21,911 nt of DNA from the NCBI GenBank assembly GCA_003194525.1, contig NBIV01001155.1:1-21911 (forward strand). Reading direction: 5' to 3'. Positions 1 through 8,272 of the stretch are shown here, piece after piece. The notes below the pieces were generated by a model. That model ran no database searches and was not told the DNA's origin. It saw only the letters and a program-made list of their open reading frames with translations. Within the stretch, counting starts at the first letter, position 1; each line of letters starts with the position of its first letter. The position numbers were made by a program, and so were the translations under genes. This stretch comes from Gracilariopsis chorda. Taxonomy: Eukaryota > Rhodophyta > Florideophyceae > Gracilariales > Gracilariaceae.

Positions 1-894
1 TGTCACTGTTTATGAAACACGAACAGGCAAAGCTCATTGGCTTAACCGGTGTTTACGTAGATGACCTCCTTCAATGCGGAACCGATCAATTCCTGCAACA
101 GGCAAAGCCCACCGTTCAGAAGTTTGAATCAAAGGACTTAGAAATGGATTCCGCTTTATTCGCAGGCGTAAGAGTACGCAAAACCGATAACGGATTTTCA
201 CTAAGTCAGGAACATTATGCCAAACGATTGCGAATTCTTCCAAAAGATTGCACCTTCTCTGATTTCCGTTCATTGAGACATAAACTTGCTTGGTTGACCC
301 ACACGCGCGACCAGATATTTGCTGCGCTGTCAACATGGCTGCTCAAGTTACGGAACAATCTTTCTCAAAGCGAAGATGTGAAGAACATCAACAAAGTCGT
401 AAAACATATTCAGCAAAGTCAAAAATGTAAATCTGAAATATGTGAAATTTGATATCAATTCACTCCGCCTCAAGGTATATTCCGATTCATCATTTGCCAA
501 CAATGCAGACAATTCATCCCAGATTGGATTCATTATTCTTCTCGTGGACAAGTTCGATAACTGCAATATTCTTCATTTCTCAAGTCACAAAAGCCGGCGT
601 GTTACCAGATCCGTTTTAGGAGGAGAGCTATACGCATTTGCAGATGCATTCGATATAGCTTTACGTTATCAAACATGTCTTAGAGTCAATAATTGGGAAG
701 AAAATTCCAATTACAATGCTTACTGACTCAAAAAGTTTATTCGACGTAATAACAAAAAGCTCATCGACATCTGAAAAGCGACTAATGATCGACATTTCTG
801 CAGTTCGTGAAGCCTACTCGAACCACGAAATTTCCGATGTTGGGTATATCACCTCCGCCAACAACCCCACCGATTGTTTTTTACAAAAATTTAA
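1..894 (+). pseudogene. Unit 0: 3' part of pol (reverse transcriptase C-terminal half and RNase H), broken
   Basis: The window opens inside the reverse transcriptase. The catalytic YVDD box is at 54-65. RNase H follows: the first acidic residue in VYSDSSFANN is at 484, the second in GGELYAFADA near 625, and the third in LTDSKSLFDV near 722. The reading frame is lost several times against the other units: an extra GC near 306, an extra A near 366, an extra A near 424, and an extra T near 661. The tail near 880-894 also differs, with TTTTTTACAAAAATT in place of TTTTACCAAAATT. The 5' part of this copy lies outside the window. It is a decayed retrotransposon gene, not a host RNase H, because the polypurine tract and U3 follow directly. 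Confidence 0.88.
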
Positions 895-994
895 GAACTG
901 TGATGCTATGAACCAACTTTTAAGTACTTCCACATGCGTTTTAGATATTAATCAACTAGTTAACGTGATTTTATGTGACAATTGTAAGCCATAC

Positions 995-1008
995 GAAAAT
1001 AGAAGGAA
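995..1008 (+). promoter_or_regulatory. Polypurine tract of unit 0 (plus-strand primer)
   Basis: GAAAATAGAAGGAA sits directly before TGTGAGGATAAAG, which is taken as the LTR start. In LTR elements a purine run at this place primes plus-strand DNA synthesis. This copy has lost one G of the GGG run seen in the other units. The alternative tract GGAAGAAGGAGA about 40 nt further on is less likely but not excluded. Confidence 0.55.
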
Positions 1009-1421
1009 TGTGAGGATAAAGCTCCGCTCACCGTCTTTGTCAGACGGAGGAAGAAGGAGATGGAGTGGACCATCACCATCTTTGGGGATGGTGAGAAAGC
1101 GTCGTGGCTTCTCACCATCCCCGAGGATGGTGTTGTCTGCTTACAATGCCGCATTCATGCGAGCATGTTAGGACTCTAACTACCGAGAAAGACGACTAGC
1201 GTCTTTCTCTCTGAGTATAAAAGGAGGGAACAGAGCTCGGCTTTCGCCTCTCGTCTGTTCCCCAACCCATTATTATCATCAACTCTACCTCTCTAAGCAA
1301 AGGAATCATCCTTTTTGGGCCGCCCCTAGCTACCACTACAGGCCACCCCTTTTTTTAAAACGTATTATTTCACGACATTCCAGAATATCCGTGGATAATC
1401 GTCGATTTTTACCGTTTCCAA
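1009..1421 (+). promoter_or_regulatory. Unit 1 LTR-like promoter and untranslated leader (exon 1)
   Basis: The stretch starts with TG after a polypurine tract. It carries a U3 cluster of CTCACC/GGTGAG inverted repeats (1027-1132), here damaged by two small deletions. A perfect 10-bp hairpin with a 5-nt loop (1185-1209) follows, then TATAAAA at 1216-1222. Transcription should start some 25-35 nt later, near 1245. The leader up to the intron donor contains no ATG. The 3' LTR boundary and the primer binding site could not be recognised, so the end given is the exon end and not a proven LTR end. Confidence 0.6.
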
Positions 1422-1541
1422 GTAGGTCATTCGACATCTAAAGAATTGAAAAATTCTGTTGGTAATGATTACGCGTTGTTAACCAATACGTATAAGACGT
1501 AATTACTAACCACTCATTTTTTCTAATTTATATTCTTTTAG
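1422..1541 (+). other. Unit 1 leader intron (predicted)
   Basis: The donor is CCAA|GTAGGT, the branch site TACTAAC is at 1504-1510, a T-rich stretch follows, and the acceptor TTTTAG ends at 1541. The length of 120 nt is shared with units 2 and 4. Splicing would join the exon-1 A to TGTCC and so make an ATG. Confidence 0.68.
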
Positions 1542-2172
1542 TGTCCGATCAGCATATATAACTACAGTGTCTCGTAAACAGCCAGGCACTGCTTTTATTT
1601 ATAATTCGATCTATCCTACGGTAACCGTAGAGCACCCCGCCTCCCAGCATCGTCACCACCTTGCTTTACTACCAGCGCCACCAACCAATCAGCAACGACC
1701 GAACATATTGGACCATCTGACCCCTTCAGAAGTGGACAGTGAATCAGAATCGGGCCACCGCTCAACTACATCCAGCCGCAAACCGCCAAGTGTCTTTGAC
1801 CTTGAAGCCGAAGAAATACCAGTGCCTCGCCGCCGCCAACACACACAAATGCCAGTGCAGCCGAGCACCAGTGGCATACAGAAGCTCCGCAGGAAAAAGG
1901 CCAAGTGTTTGGCTGACCAATTGCAACCAAAGAAGAAGACCACGCGTGTGGCTCGTGCCAAACGCTTCTGCACATTGTGGAAAAATCAGTGCAACAGTGC
2001 AAAAACCTTTTTTGACCCTGTCGTCTAAAACACACCGCAACCGCGTGCAGTGTAAGCGTACCCCCGCCTTACTGTGCTACTTGTAAGCGCTCATTTGAGT
2101 CGCATCATCATTTGAACCGCCACAAAAACGGCAAAGCACACTTCAAAGTGCTCTACATCAAAATTTAAATAA
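1542..2172 (+). pseudogene. Unit 1 zinc-finger accessory ORF, inactivated
   Basis: This is the counterpart of the intact ORF in unit 2. A TA insertion near 1553-1558 puts the spliced ATG out of frame from the seventh codon on. In the first zinc finger the second cysteine codon is TGG (Trp), and the finger ends early through a change around 2018-2026 that leads to a TAA. The second finger is still readable in another frame after an extra C near 2063. An AATAAA sits at the end (2168-2173). It is a clear pseudogene of the accessory gene. Confidence 0.85.
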
Positions 2173-2312
2173 ATAATAGATTTGCTTTTGCGTATTACTC
2201 TACAATTACTTACCAATACTAATAGGCTAATTTTATACTAGTAAAGCTTAGTTAAACACAATACTCTATTATATTGGCATACATATCATTGTAGTAATTT
2301 GTTTAGTTCATT
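2173..2312 (+). other. Unit 1 AT-rich gap between zinc-finger ORF and gag
   Basis: About 140 nt with no ORF. It ends in TTTGTTTAGTTCATT before the gag ATG. The TTTAG could be a second, alternative splice acceptor for gag. The sequence is nearly the same as in unit 2 and clearly different from units 3 and 4. Confidence 0.4.
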
Positions 2313-3910
2313 ATGCCACCACTTAACGGAAATTTTACTACCAATGTTAGGTATGCAAATCAGCAACAACGACAATTTATCGAATTTATTAAGAATATTC
2401 AGGAAAACAATACCCAAGCAGAGCCTGCTCAAGTAATCGAACTTCTGAGAACTGAATACCTTCCAGATAAGCTACTCACTTTTACAATTTTAAGTAATGG
2501 ATTGCTTATGCGTAAGTTTGCAAAGTTCTTAGAAGATCATGGAATTAGTCTCGCAGAACATGAAAGCGGTCACCTCTGAAAGAATTGCCAAAACAATTTT
2601 TGAGGAGTCTCATTTAGAAGATGCTTTCACTGCTATAGATTTATTCGAGCAAACGCCGGCACCTGCTCCGCCTACGCGACAACAACCACAGAGATTTGCA
2701 GACGTCGAAGAAGAAACTGAGGTTGAGCAACAACGGGAGCTCCCACCTCCGAAACGCGTGAATGAGTGAAATCGCCAACGCCAGCCATGGCGTCCTCAAA
2801 ACGTTAACATTGAGCCAAAAACGACTTTGGAGACAATCGAGACAGGACTGCTCACTATATCGCGTCTCGTTTCAAATATGAATCTTCTAAATTCTCAGGA
2901 GCCTTTGTGAATGTTGGGAGAAATTTCTGAGCGACTATAAGTATGCTGCCCTAGATTACAATCTATCCAATCATCAACCACTCCAATACTTACACCACCT
3001 TTTGCGTGGAAACGTGGAGCGTTTCTACGTACAAAACGTTGATGGCAGAGTGCGAAGTTTCAGGGAAGTTTCAGTAATGGAGAAATAGTATAATTCTCTT
3101 TCCCTTCAGAACTGCATTTCTGCCTACTTACATAAGTTACGAATCCAAAAACTTGTTTCAAAGAGCTCTTCATTAAGCGACGCTTTGGAGAAACTCCACG
3201 AAGAAATTTCGAAGTTGTCCCCACAAGGCCCTATGCACTGCCGATCCGAGCGCAACATAATCGAATATTTACATAATGCTGTAATTGGTAATTCCTGGGC
3301 GCGAGATGCCTGCAGCAGAGCCAATGCAGGACTGATTAGTTATCATGAACTTTACGGTCAGTTGGAAGCCGCAATTCAACTCGATCAAGAAGAGAAAATC
3401 GGTCGCATGCGAGATCAAAAGAGTCTTCAGTTGAACTCACTTTCCACCGGCGATTTTCAGAACTCTGACACGAGTGAAACGTTCTATGCTGGCCAATCCC
3501 GATACGTACGTCACTCGCATTCCACAAACCGGACAAAGTTTCGTCAATCCAAAAGCAGACGAAATGTTACCTGTTGGAATTGTGGTAAATTCGGACATGT
3601 TGTTGCCGAATGCAGGCAACGCAAGGACCTCACCAACAATGCCGCCAACCGTGTGCAATATTTGCAACGCAACGGCTACAAGGATCAGAACAAGGCTTTG
3701 AAACGTTTCCTGTATGAAATCTGCCAACAGCTCGAAGAGTCCAGTGATTCCGATGAATTCGAAAGCGCGGAAACATTCTTTGCTTGCAACGGCGAGGCAG
3801 ATATTAATGCAGACAACGAAAACTCTGATCCTTCCGAGCAATTCTTTGCGTCTAATTTTGGAACGCAGAGTAGCAAACCTTCCCTCTCGAATTGCCTTGA
3901 GGATTTTTAA
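2313..3910 (+). pseudogene. Unit 1 gag, inactivated
   Basis: The ATG and first 88 codons match the intact gag of unit 4, then a TGA stands at 2577-2579 where unit 4 has TTA. Further stops are TGA at 2767-2769 and TAG at 3086-3088, and the capsid start near 2905 is frameshifted by a deletion. The later part is open again from about 3185 and keeps a perfect CCHC zinc knuckle (C-X2-C-X4-H-X4-C, 3572-3613) that would bind the element's RNA. An acidic, Ser-rich tail follows, with the gag stop TAA at 3908-3910. The three stops are shared with unit 2, so they predate the split of these copies. Confidence 0.88.
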
Positions 3911-6847
3911 CTGGGAGTAGTAACCATTTCAGCCGTAGTGCTCCTCCCAAGCAGCAGAACAAGAAAGGACCAGACAAGTCCTCCAATGGCTCACCTCGAA
4001 TCATTCGTTTTTGTACACGAAAGCAAGCAAGATACAGTTCACGAACACCTCGTTGGAATCTTGTTGATATTCAAAAACGTGAAGACAAGCTCATTCGAGA
4101 GAAACCGACGCAAATTTCAAGGCGCATGTCTGGATTCTGGCGCACAACAATCTGTAGTAGGAAACAACAAGCCCAAGCGTACTGTAAACTTGGAGGCATT
4201 CCATTTAAGCTGAATCACTCCAACAAAGCTTTTAAATTTGAGATGGCATATACTTCAGCCCAACCGTGCATTCCAATCCCTGGCAACTTTTCCTTGAGAT
4301 TGAGGTCGTTGACCCCTCTGTACCTCTTCTATTGGACTCGATGTCCTGGACGTACACGCCTTGTACACTGGAAAACATGTTACTGAAGAAGTCAACTGGT
4401 CGATACAATCACGGAAATTCGGACATATGTACTTAGAAACTCTGAGATTCTTTACACAAAAAAGTGAACTCCGAAAATGCATATGCACTTCTACATCCAA
4501 GCGCAAACAAGCTTTTCAACTTGATCTCCCGAGGAAAGCCAGAACATGCCACGGTTGAGACCAGGAAACTCATTGAGCATATCTCAAAATCATGTGCCAC
4601 GTGCCAACGTTTTACACCCCGGCCACAGTCCTTCCAAGTATCCATTCCAGGCAGAATAATATTCAACAGTGAAATTGCTTTGGATCTTATGTTCTTGAAC
4701 AAAATGCCAGTTCTACACGTTGTCGACACATAAACGCACTTCAGCTCTGCAGTTTTCCTCAAGAGTCAGACCACTGAAGCAATCTGGTACGCATTTCTCG
4801 GTTGTTGGGCCACATTATACCGGCTATCCAGACAGATGAGACTATAAAGAGACAATTCACATCTCGATGGAAAGAACTGACAAGCATGGGAATCACTTGT
4901 TCTCAGGGTTTGAAAGTCATAATTCCTTGGAACCGGTGAACGGTACCATGGACCCTTACGTCGTATCTACAAAACGATATAGCCAGATGTCCCCATCGCC
5001 TTAGCCCTTCGACTTGCTGTCACTATGAAACGATACAATGAATCCCGAAGGACTTGTTTCACTACTCGTATTGGAGTTCTTCCGCTTCCACGTTTCACAG
5101 AATCATGAGAGCGCTCTTCAAATCGCGCGCACTGAAACCATCACTTCGTTCGTTTGCGCCGTGCCATCGTCGCTCGCATGCCATCTGCCGCATCAACAAG
5201 CTTGAAAGTTGGACAAGAAGTTCTAGTTTTCGCGAAGATTTGAGCCAATAAAATGGACTGGACCCTATAAAATAAATTGATAACAAACAAGTCTTTATCA
5301 ATCGCAATGGTGTAACAGTCCAACATTCTATTGCGCAGGTCAAACCTTTTCATCGTGACGAACTAATGGACAACTTCATAGTTGTCTCGAACCAATACTT
5401 CCTGGTGATTTTGAACTTTATGATGTTCAAATCACTGAAGTGTTAGGTCCTTCCGATCACCGTCGGAACCTACAGCATTCAGTGAAGCTAAACGAAAAGA
5501 GCTGGCAGGATTAATATCGCGCGGAACGTGGAAAGTCATTAGACAAGACGAAGTGTCAGAAGACGCCAATATCCTCACTGGCTGCTTTGTGCTCGCCATC
5601 AAAAATCCTGAGACTGATGAAGAGAATATTTAAAGCCAGATTTGTCGCCCAAGGGCACAAAGACCAGAAAAAGCTTAACAATTTGCCTAATCTAAGACAA
5701 TATTCAACCCGAATTCTCGTTACCGTCGCCGCTATTCTTGGATATAGAGTATGGAACACAGATGTTCGTCAAGCATACTTGCAATCCGCACAGAAGCTCA
5801 TGCGTAAAGTATACCTGAAGCCTCCAAAAGAACTGGAACTTCCAGCACACATGTTGTTGGAACTTCTCCGCCCTTTATGGACTCTCAGACTCTGGAGACT
5901 ATTGGTACAGAACAATAACAACTCATCTGAAAGAAAACCTAGGAATGACCCCGACGAAAGGAGATTTGTCACTGTTTATGAAACACGAACAGGCAAAGCT
6001 CATTGGCTTAACCGGTGTTTACGTAGATGACCTCCTTCAATGCAGAACCGATCAATTCCTGCAACAGGCAAAGCCCACCGTTCAGAAGTTTGAATCAAAG
6101 GACAGAAATGGATTCCGCTTTATTCGCAGGCGTAAGTACGCAAAACCGATAACGGATTTTAAAAGTCAGGAACATTATGCCAAACGATTGCGAATTCTTC
6201 CAAAAGATTGCACCTTCTCTGATTTCCGTTCATTGAGACATAAACTTGCTTGGTTGACCCACACGCGACCAGATATTTGCTGCGCTGTCAACATGGCTGC
6301 TCAAGTTACGGAACAATCTTTCTCAAGCGAAGATGTGAAGAACATCAACAAAGTCGTAAAACATATTCAGCAAAGTCAAAATGTAAATCTGAAATATGTG
6401 AAACTTGATATCAATTCACTCCGCCTCAAGGTATATTCCGATTCATCATTTGCCAACAATGCAGACAATTCATCCCAGATTGGATTCATTATTCTTCTCG
6501 TGGACAAGTTCGATAACTGCAATATTCTTCATTTCTCAAGTCACAAAAGCCGGCGTGTTACCAGATCCGTTTTAGGAGGAGAGCTATACGCATTTGCAGA
6601 TGCATTCGATATAGCTTACGTTATCAAACATGTCTTAGAGTCAATAATTGGGAAGAAAATTCCAATTACAATGCTTACTGACTCAAAAAGTTTATTCGAA
6701 GTAATAACAAAAAGCTCATCGACATCTGAAAAGCGACTAATGATCGACATTTCTGCAGTTCGTGAAGCCTACTCGAACCACGAAATTTCCGATGTTGGGT
6801 ATATCACCTCCGCCAACAACCCCACCGATTGTTTTACCAAAATTTAA
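3901..6847 (+). pseudogene. Unit 1 pol (protease-integrase-RT-RNase H), heavily decayed
   Basis: The order is copia-like. The protease motif DSGA is near 4134. The integrase zinc-binding region and CATCQRF lie near 4460-4610, and the integrase core is in pieces from 4670 to 5060. Part of a GPY-like integrase C-terminal module lies near 5200-5340. RT follows with NTDVRQAY near 5755 and YVDD near 6020-6031, then RNase H (6428-6840), the best-kept part and open from 5945 to 6847 except for a locally shifted stretch. The integrase core has lost the segment around the catalytic Glu through several deletions. A TAA at 4731-4733 is shared with unit 2. Loss of CT in CTTTATGG near 5876 and other 1-5 nt gaps break RT. 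No product could be made from this copy. Confidence 0.87.
3904..3910 (+). other. Unit 1 gag-pol -1 frameshift site
   Basis: Five T residues run into the gag stop (GAT TTT TAA). One backward step of the Phe codon opens the pol frame, which has no stop across the junction. The run is identical in units 1, 2 and 3. It is not a classic X-XXY-YYZ heptamer. Confidence 0.45.
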
Positions 6848-6948
6848 GAACTGTGATGCTATGAACCAACTTTTAAGTACTTCCACATGCGTTTTAGATA
6901 TTAATCAACTAGTTATACGTGATTTTATGTGACAATTGTAAGCCATAC

Positions 6949-6963
6949 GAAAATAGAAGGGAA
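6949..6963 (+). promoter_or_regulatory. Polypurine tract of unit 1
   Basis: GAAAATAGAAGGGAA lies directly before the TGTGAGG of the next LTR. Its place and composition fit the plus-strand primer of an LTR retrotransposon. Confidence 0.6.
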
Positions 6964-6981
6964 TGTGAGGATAAAGCTCCG

Positions 6982-7091
6982 CTCACCGTCTTTGTCAGAC
7001 GGTGAGGAAGAAGGAGATGGAGTGGACCATCTCACCATCTTTGGGGATGGTGAGAAAGCGTCGTGGCTTCTCACCATCCCCGAGGATGGTG
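6982..7091 (+). repeat. U3 cluster of four alternating inverted-repeat arms (unit 2)
   Basis: Hairpin 1 is CTCACCGTC / GACGGTGAG (6982-7006, 9 bp, 7-nt loop). Hairpin 2 is CTCACCATC / GATGGTGAG (7031-7054, 9 bp, 6-nt loop). Hairpin 3 is CACCATCC / GGATGGTG (7072-7091, 8 bp, 4-nt loop). The right arm of hairpin 2 can instead pair with the left arm of hairpin 3: GGGGATGGTGAGAAAGC (7043-7059) with GCTTCTCACCATCCCC (7066-7081), 16 bp with one bulged base. Hairpins 2+3 and the central hairpin exclude each other. Equivalent clusters lie at 1027-1132, 13079-13187 and 19157-19266. Confidence 0.8.
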
Positions 7092-7145
7092 TGTTGTCTG
7101 CTTACAATGCCGCATTCATGCGAGCATGTTAGGACTCTAACTACC

Positions 7146-7170
7146 GAGAAAGACGACTAGCGTCTTTCTC
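7146..7170 (+). repeat. Perfect 10-bp inverted repeat just upstream of the TATA box (unit 2)
   Basis: GAGAAAGACG and CGTCTTTCTC flank the loop ACTAG, 6 bp before TATAAAA. It is unchanged in all four units (1185-1209, 13242-13266, 19321-19345). It could be a dimeric transcription-factor site of the LTR promoter; this is inference. Confidence 0.7.
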
Positions 7171-7176
7171 TCTGAG

Positions 7177-7183
7177 TATAAAA
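7177..7183 (+). promoter_or_regulatory. TATA box of unit 2 LTR promoter
   Basis: TATAAAA in the context GAGTATAAAAGGAGGG is identical in all four units and followed by an ATG-free leader. This fits an RNA polymerase II start at about 7205. Confidence 0.72.
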
Positions 7184-7381
7184 GGAGGGAACAGAGCTCG
7201 GCTTTGCCTCTCGTCTGTTCCCCAACCCATTATTATCATCAACTCTACCTCTCTAAGCAAAGGAATCATCCTTTTTGGGCCGCCCCTAGCTACCACTACA
7301 GGCCACCCCTTTTTTTAAACGTATTATTTCACGACATTCCAGAAATATCCGTGGATAATCGTCGATTTTTACCGTTTCCAA

Positions 7382-7501
7382 GTAGGTCATTCGACATCTA
7401 AAGAATTGAAAAATTCTGTTGGTAATGATTACGCGTTGTTAACCAATACGTATAAGACGTAATTACTAACCACTCATTTTTTCTAATTTATATTCTTTTA
7501 G
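7382..7501 (+). other. Unit 2 leader intron whose removal creates the start codon
   Basis: The donor is CCAA|GTAGGT, the branch site TACTAAC is at 7464-7470 (31 nt before the acceptor), a pyrimidine-rich run follows, and TTTTAG ends at 7501. Exon 1 ends in A and exon 2 begins TGTCC, so the join reads ATG TCC GAT CAG in frame with the zinc-finger ORF. Unspliced RNA instead meets an ATG inside the intron (7425-7427) that stops after five sense codons. All four units keep these signals, and unit 4 has the stronger donor GTAAGT. The intron is predicted, not observed. Confidence 0.72.
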
Positions 7502-8136
7502 TGTCCGATCAGCATATAACTACAGTGTCTCGTAAACAGCCAGGCACTGCTTTTATTTATAATTCGATCTATCCTACGGTAACCGTAGAGCACCCCGCCT
7601 CCCAGCATCGTCACCACCTTGCTTTACTACCAGCGCCACCAACCAATCAGCAACGACCGAACATATTGGACCATCTGACCCCTTCAGAAGTGGACAGTGA
7701 ATCAGAATCGGGCCACCGCTCAACTACATCCAGCCGCAAACCGCCAAGTGTCTTTGACCTTGAAGCCGAAGAAATACCAGTGCCTCGCCGCCGCCAACAC
7801 ACACAAATGCCAGTGCAGCCGAGCACCAGTGGCATACAGAAGCTCCGCAGGAAAAAGGCCAAGTGTTTGGCTGACCAATTGCAACCAAAGAAGAAGACCA
7901 CGCGTGTGGCTCGTGCCAAACGCTTCTGCACATTGTGCAAAAATCAGTGCAACAGTGCAAAAACCTTTTTTGACCACTGTCAGTCTAAAACACACCGCAA
8001 CCGCGTGCAGTGTAAGCGTACCCCGCCTTACTGTGCTACTTGTAAGCGCTCATTTGAGTCGCATCATCATTTGAACCGCCACAAAAACGGCAAAGCACAC
8101 TTCAAAGTGCTCTACAATCAAAATTTAAAAAAATAA
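7502..8136 (+). CDS. Accessory protein with two U1-type C2H2 zinc fingers (intact copy)
   Basis: The only intact copy of this ORF, 211 aa if read from the ATG made by splicing (A at 7381 plus TG at 7502). Residues ~1-60 are Pro/His/Gln-rich and without a known domain. Residues ~62-97 are acidic and Ser-rich, then Arg-rich, and ~113-141 are strongly basic, like a nuclear localisation signal. Two fingers follow: C143-X2-C146-X12-H159-X5-H165 and C178-X2-C181-X12-H194-X5-H200. The C-X2-C-X12-H-X5-H spacing is that of U1-C/matrin/JAZ-type fingers, known to bind RNA, often double-stranded, or RNA-protein complexes. A role in RNA export, packaging or interference with silencing is inference. It lies in every unit between leader and gag, an unusual place for an extra gene in copia elements. 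No ATG precedes it in genomic DNA; the first internal in-frame ATG is at 7807. Confidence 0.8.
7574..7588 (+). repeat. 15-nt palindrome inside the zinc-finger ORF
   Basis: CTACGGTAACCGTAG has 7-bp arms around a central A. It is unchanged in all four units, also where the ORF around it is frameshifted. It may be a protein-binding site or chance within coding sequence. Confidence 0.5.
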
Positions 8137-8272
8137 TAGATTTGCTTTTGCGTATTACTCTACAATTACTTACCAATACTAATAGGCTAATTTTATACTA
8201 GTAAAGCTTAGTTAAACACAATACTCTATTATATTGGCATACATATCATTGTAGTAATTTGTTTAGTTCATT
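8137..8272 (+). other. Unit 2 AT-rich gap between zinc-finger ORF and gag
   Basis: About 136 nt without an ORF. It ends TTTGTTTAG|TTCATTATG, so a second splice acceptor 6 nt before the gag ATG is possible. No clear tRNA-complementary primer site is seen. This copy has AATAAT where the other units have AATAAA at the end of the zinc-finger ORF. Confidence 0.4.

Larger units (their letters stand above)
1009..6963 (+). mobile_element. Unit 1: complete-length but dead copia-type element (LTR to next LTR)
   Basis: This copy runs from its proposed LTR start TG to the base before the next LTR start. It carries, in order, U3/TATA, leader intron, zinc-finger ORF, gag, and pol with protease, integrase, RT and RNase H. 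It is the most decayed full unit: every coding part is frameshifted or stopped. At about 5955 bp it is ~140 bp shorter than units 2 and 3, through many small deletions, mostly in the integrase. Confidence 0.88.
6964..7381 (+). promoter_or_regulatory. Unit 2 LTR-like promoter and untranslated leader (exon 1)
   Basis: It starts TGTGAGGATAAAG after the polypurine tract. The inverted-repeat cluster is at 6982-7091, a 10-bp hairpin at 7146-7170 and TATAAAA at 7177-7183. The start of transcription is expected near 7205. From there to the intron donor (exon end 7381) I find no ATG, which leaves the first start codon to be made by splicing. A canonical AATAAA is not visible in the presumed R/U5. The LTR's right end and the primer binding site are not identified. 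Confidence 0.62.

Noticed and set aside
7018..7030. Alternative LTR start after GGAAGAAGGAGA
   Set aside because: Possible, but it would cut the first hairpin off the LTR; the tract ending at 6963 followed by TGTGAGG is the cleaner join. Kept as a low-probability alternative.
7272..7285. TTTTTGGGCCGCCC as a primer binding site matching the anticodon part of initiator tRNA-Met (copia-style half-tRNA primer)
   Set aside because: Only a short GGGCC core agrees with the tRNA complement; the flanks do not. No other stretch gave a convincing tRNA complement, so no primer site is called.
7204..7401. 65-aa ORF in the leader (and at 19380-19577)
   Set aside because: It has no ATG (starts TTG), is absent from units 1 and 3 because of a one-base difference, and runs into the intron donor.
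7501..7503. GTG as the start codon of the zinc-finger ORF
   Set aside because: The G is the last base of a good splice acceptor (TTTTAG), and GTG is not a usual start in eukaryotic nuclear genes; the A|TG splice join explains the frame better.
7647..7995. Minus-strand ORFs opposite the zinc-finger gene, with Cys/Trp-rich products
   Set aside because: They are codon shadows of the basic and Pro-rich plus-strand protein and are not independently conserved.
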